This document shows positions 63,906 to 64,000 of a stretch of 64,000 bases of DNA, piece after piece. The position numbers were made by a program, and so were the translations under genes. How positions within the stretch are numbered: the stretch's first letter is position 1; each line of letters opens with the position of its first letter. The stretch is from Dulcicalothrix desertica PCC 7102 (lineage in GTDB: Bacteria; Cyanobacteriota; Cyanobacteriia; Cyanobacteriales; Nostocaceae), in NCBI RefSeq assembly GCF_003991905.1, contig NZ_RSCL01000017.1, positions 62,001 to 126,000 on the forward strand. Reading direction: 5' to 3'. Below the pieces are notes generated by a model. The model had not been told where the DNA came from, did no database searches, and was given only the letters and a program-made list of their open reading frames with translations.

Positions 63906-64000
63906 ATGACTACAACGCCAGTAAACTCCTCTCAAGCTGATATGGCGAAGCAAAGTGTAAGAGCAGCTAGGACAGGTGGAATTACTCAGCATAAGTTGCT
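63906..64000 (+). CDS. start of an unidentified gene, cut by the window end
   Basis: An open frame from ATG 63906 (MTTTPVNSSQADMAKQSVRA...) runs 31 codons to the edge without a stop. It is divergent from the small membrane protein and follows the repeat. Too short to identify. Confidence 0.4.
   Translation, partial: MTTTPVNSSQADMAKQSVRAARTGGITQHKL

Overview
The window is cyanobacterial, most likely from a filamentous, probably heterocystous (Nostocales-type) genome. The evidence is a cyanobacterial ndhN next to the long S10/spc/alpha ribosomal-protein cluster in its usual cyanobacterial order, a CHASE2 Ser/Thr kinase, a DUF3172 protein, a KaiC-like ATPase, a caspase-GUN4 fusion, a PEP-CTERM protein and many small palindromic intergenic repeats. 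The classical HIP1 octamer (GCGATCGC) was not seen. Instead the hexamer GGCGCC occurs about a hundred times, inside and outside genes, while GATC is nearly absent (15 sites found by eye).

Layout. 1-4.1 kb: 3' part of a Ser/Thr kinase gene, tRNA-Asp with a good sigma-70-type promoter, and a CHASE2 kinase on the minus strand. 4.1-9.1 kb: a CPA2 cation/proton antiporter with Usp-like tail, a small exported protein, an AMIN-domain protein with a Pro/Asn-rich tandem repeat, a DUF3172 protein and ndhN. 9.8-27.4 kb: rplC-rplD-rplW-rplB-rpsS-rplV-rpsC-rplP-rpmC-rpsQ-rplN-rplX-rplE-rpsH-rplF-rplR-rpsE-rplO-secY-adk, then infA-rpmJ-rpsM-rpsK-rpoA-rplQ-truA-rplM-rpsI-rpmE-prfA, all on the plus strand, with internal promoters visible before infA, rpmJ and rpmE.

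27.4-39.4 kb is accessory: three paralogous XRE regulators, an antitoxin-like orphan, an unknown gene with a truncated copy nearby, a DpnM/DpnII-type restriction-modification pair expected to act on GATC, an MFS transporter, an EACC1-like small protein next to a caspase-GUN4 fusion with an EF-hand-like loop (a candidate conflict/cell-death module), and an Rpn/DUF2887 nuclease with a decayed partial copy. 39.9-49.9 kb: an ABC-F ATPase, gpmI, secG, a secreted zincin, a DUF427 protein, a PEP-CTERM protein, a methyltransferase, a macro-domain protein behind a 36-bp palindrome, and an LRR lipoprotein built from nearly identical 66-bp repeats. 50.2-53.3 kb: a double-domain KaiC-like ATPase with a receiver-PAS-histidine kinase. 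53.4-56.9 kb: rtcB interrupted at its active-site Cys by a 155-residue mini-intein, divergent from an IscB RNA-guided nuclease gene with a structured omega-RNA/HEARO-like leader. 57-64 kb: a methyltransferase, a HAD-like hydrolase with an altered nucleophile motif, an XRE regulator divergent from an unknown 405-residue protein, two tandem HEAT/LRR paralogs, a small membrane protein and the start of one more gene.

The intergenic spaces carry at least six families of paired palindromic repeats. One is a pair of 15-mers placed 50-52 bp apart at five loci, with matching changes in both arms at two of them. The strongest candidates for follow-up are the caspase-GUN4/EACC1 module, the IscB-omegaRNA locus, the rtcB mini-intein and the GATC-poor/GGCGCC-rich word usage beside a GATC restriction system.
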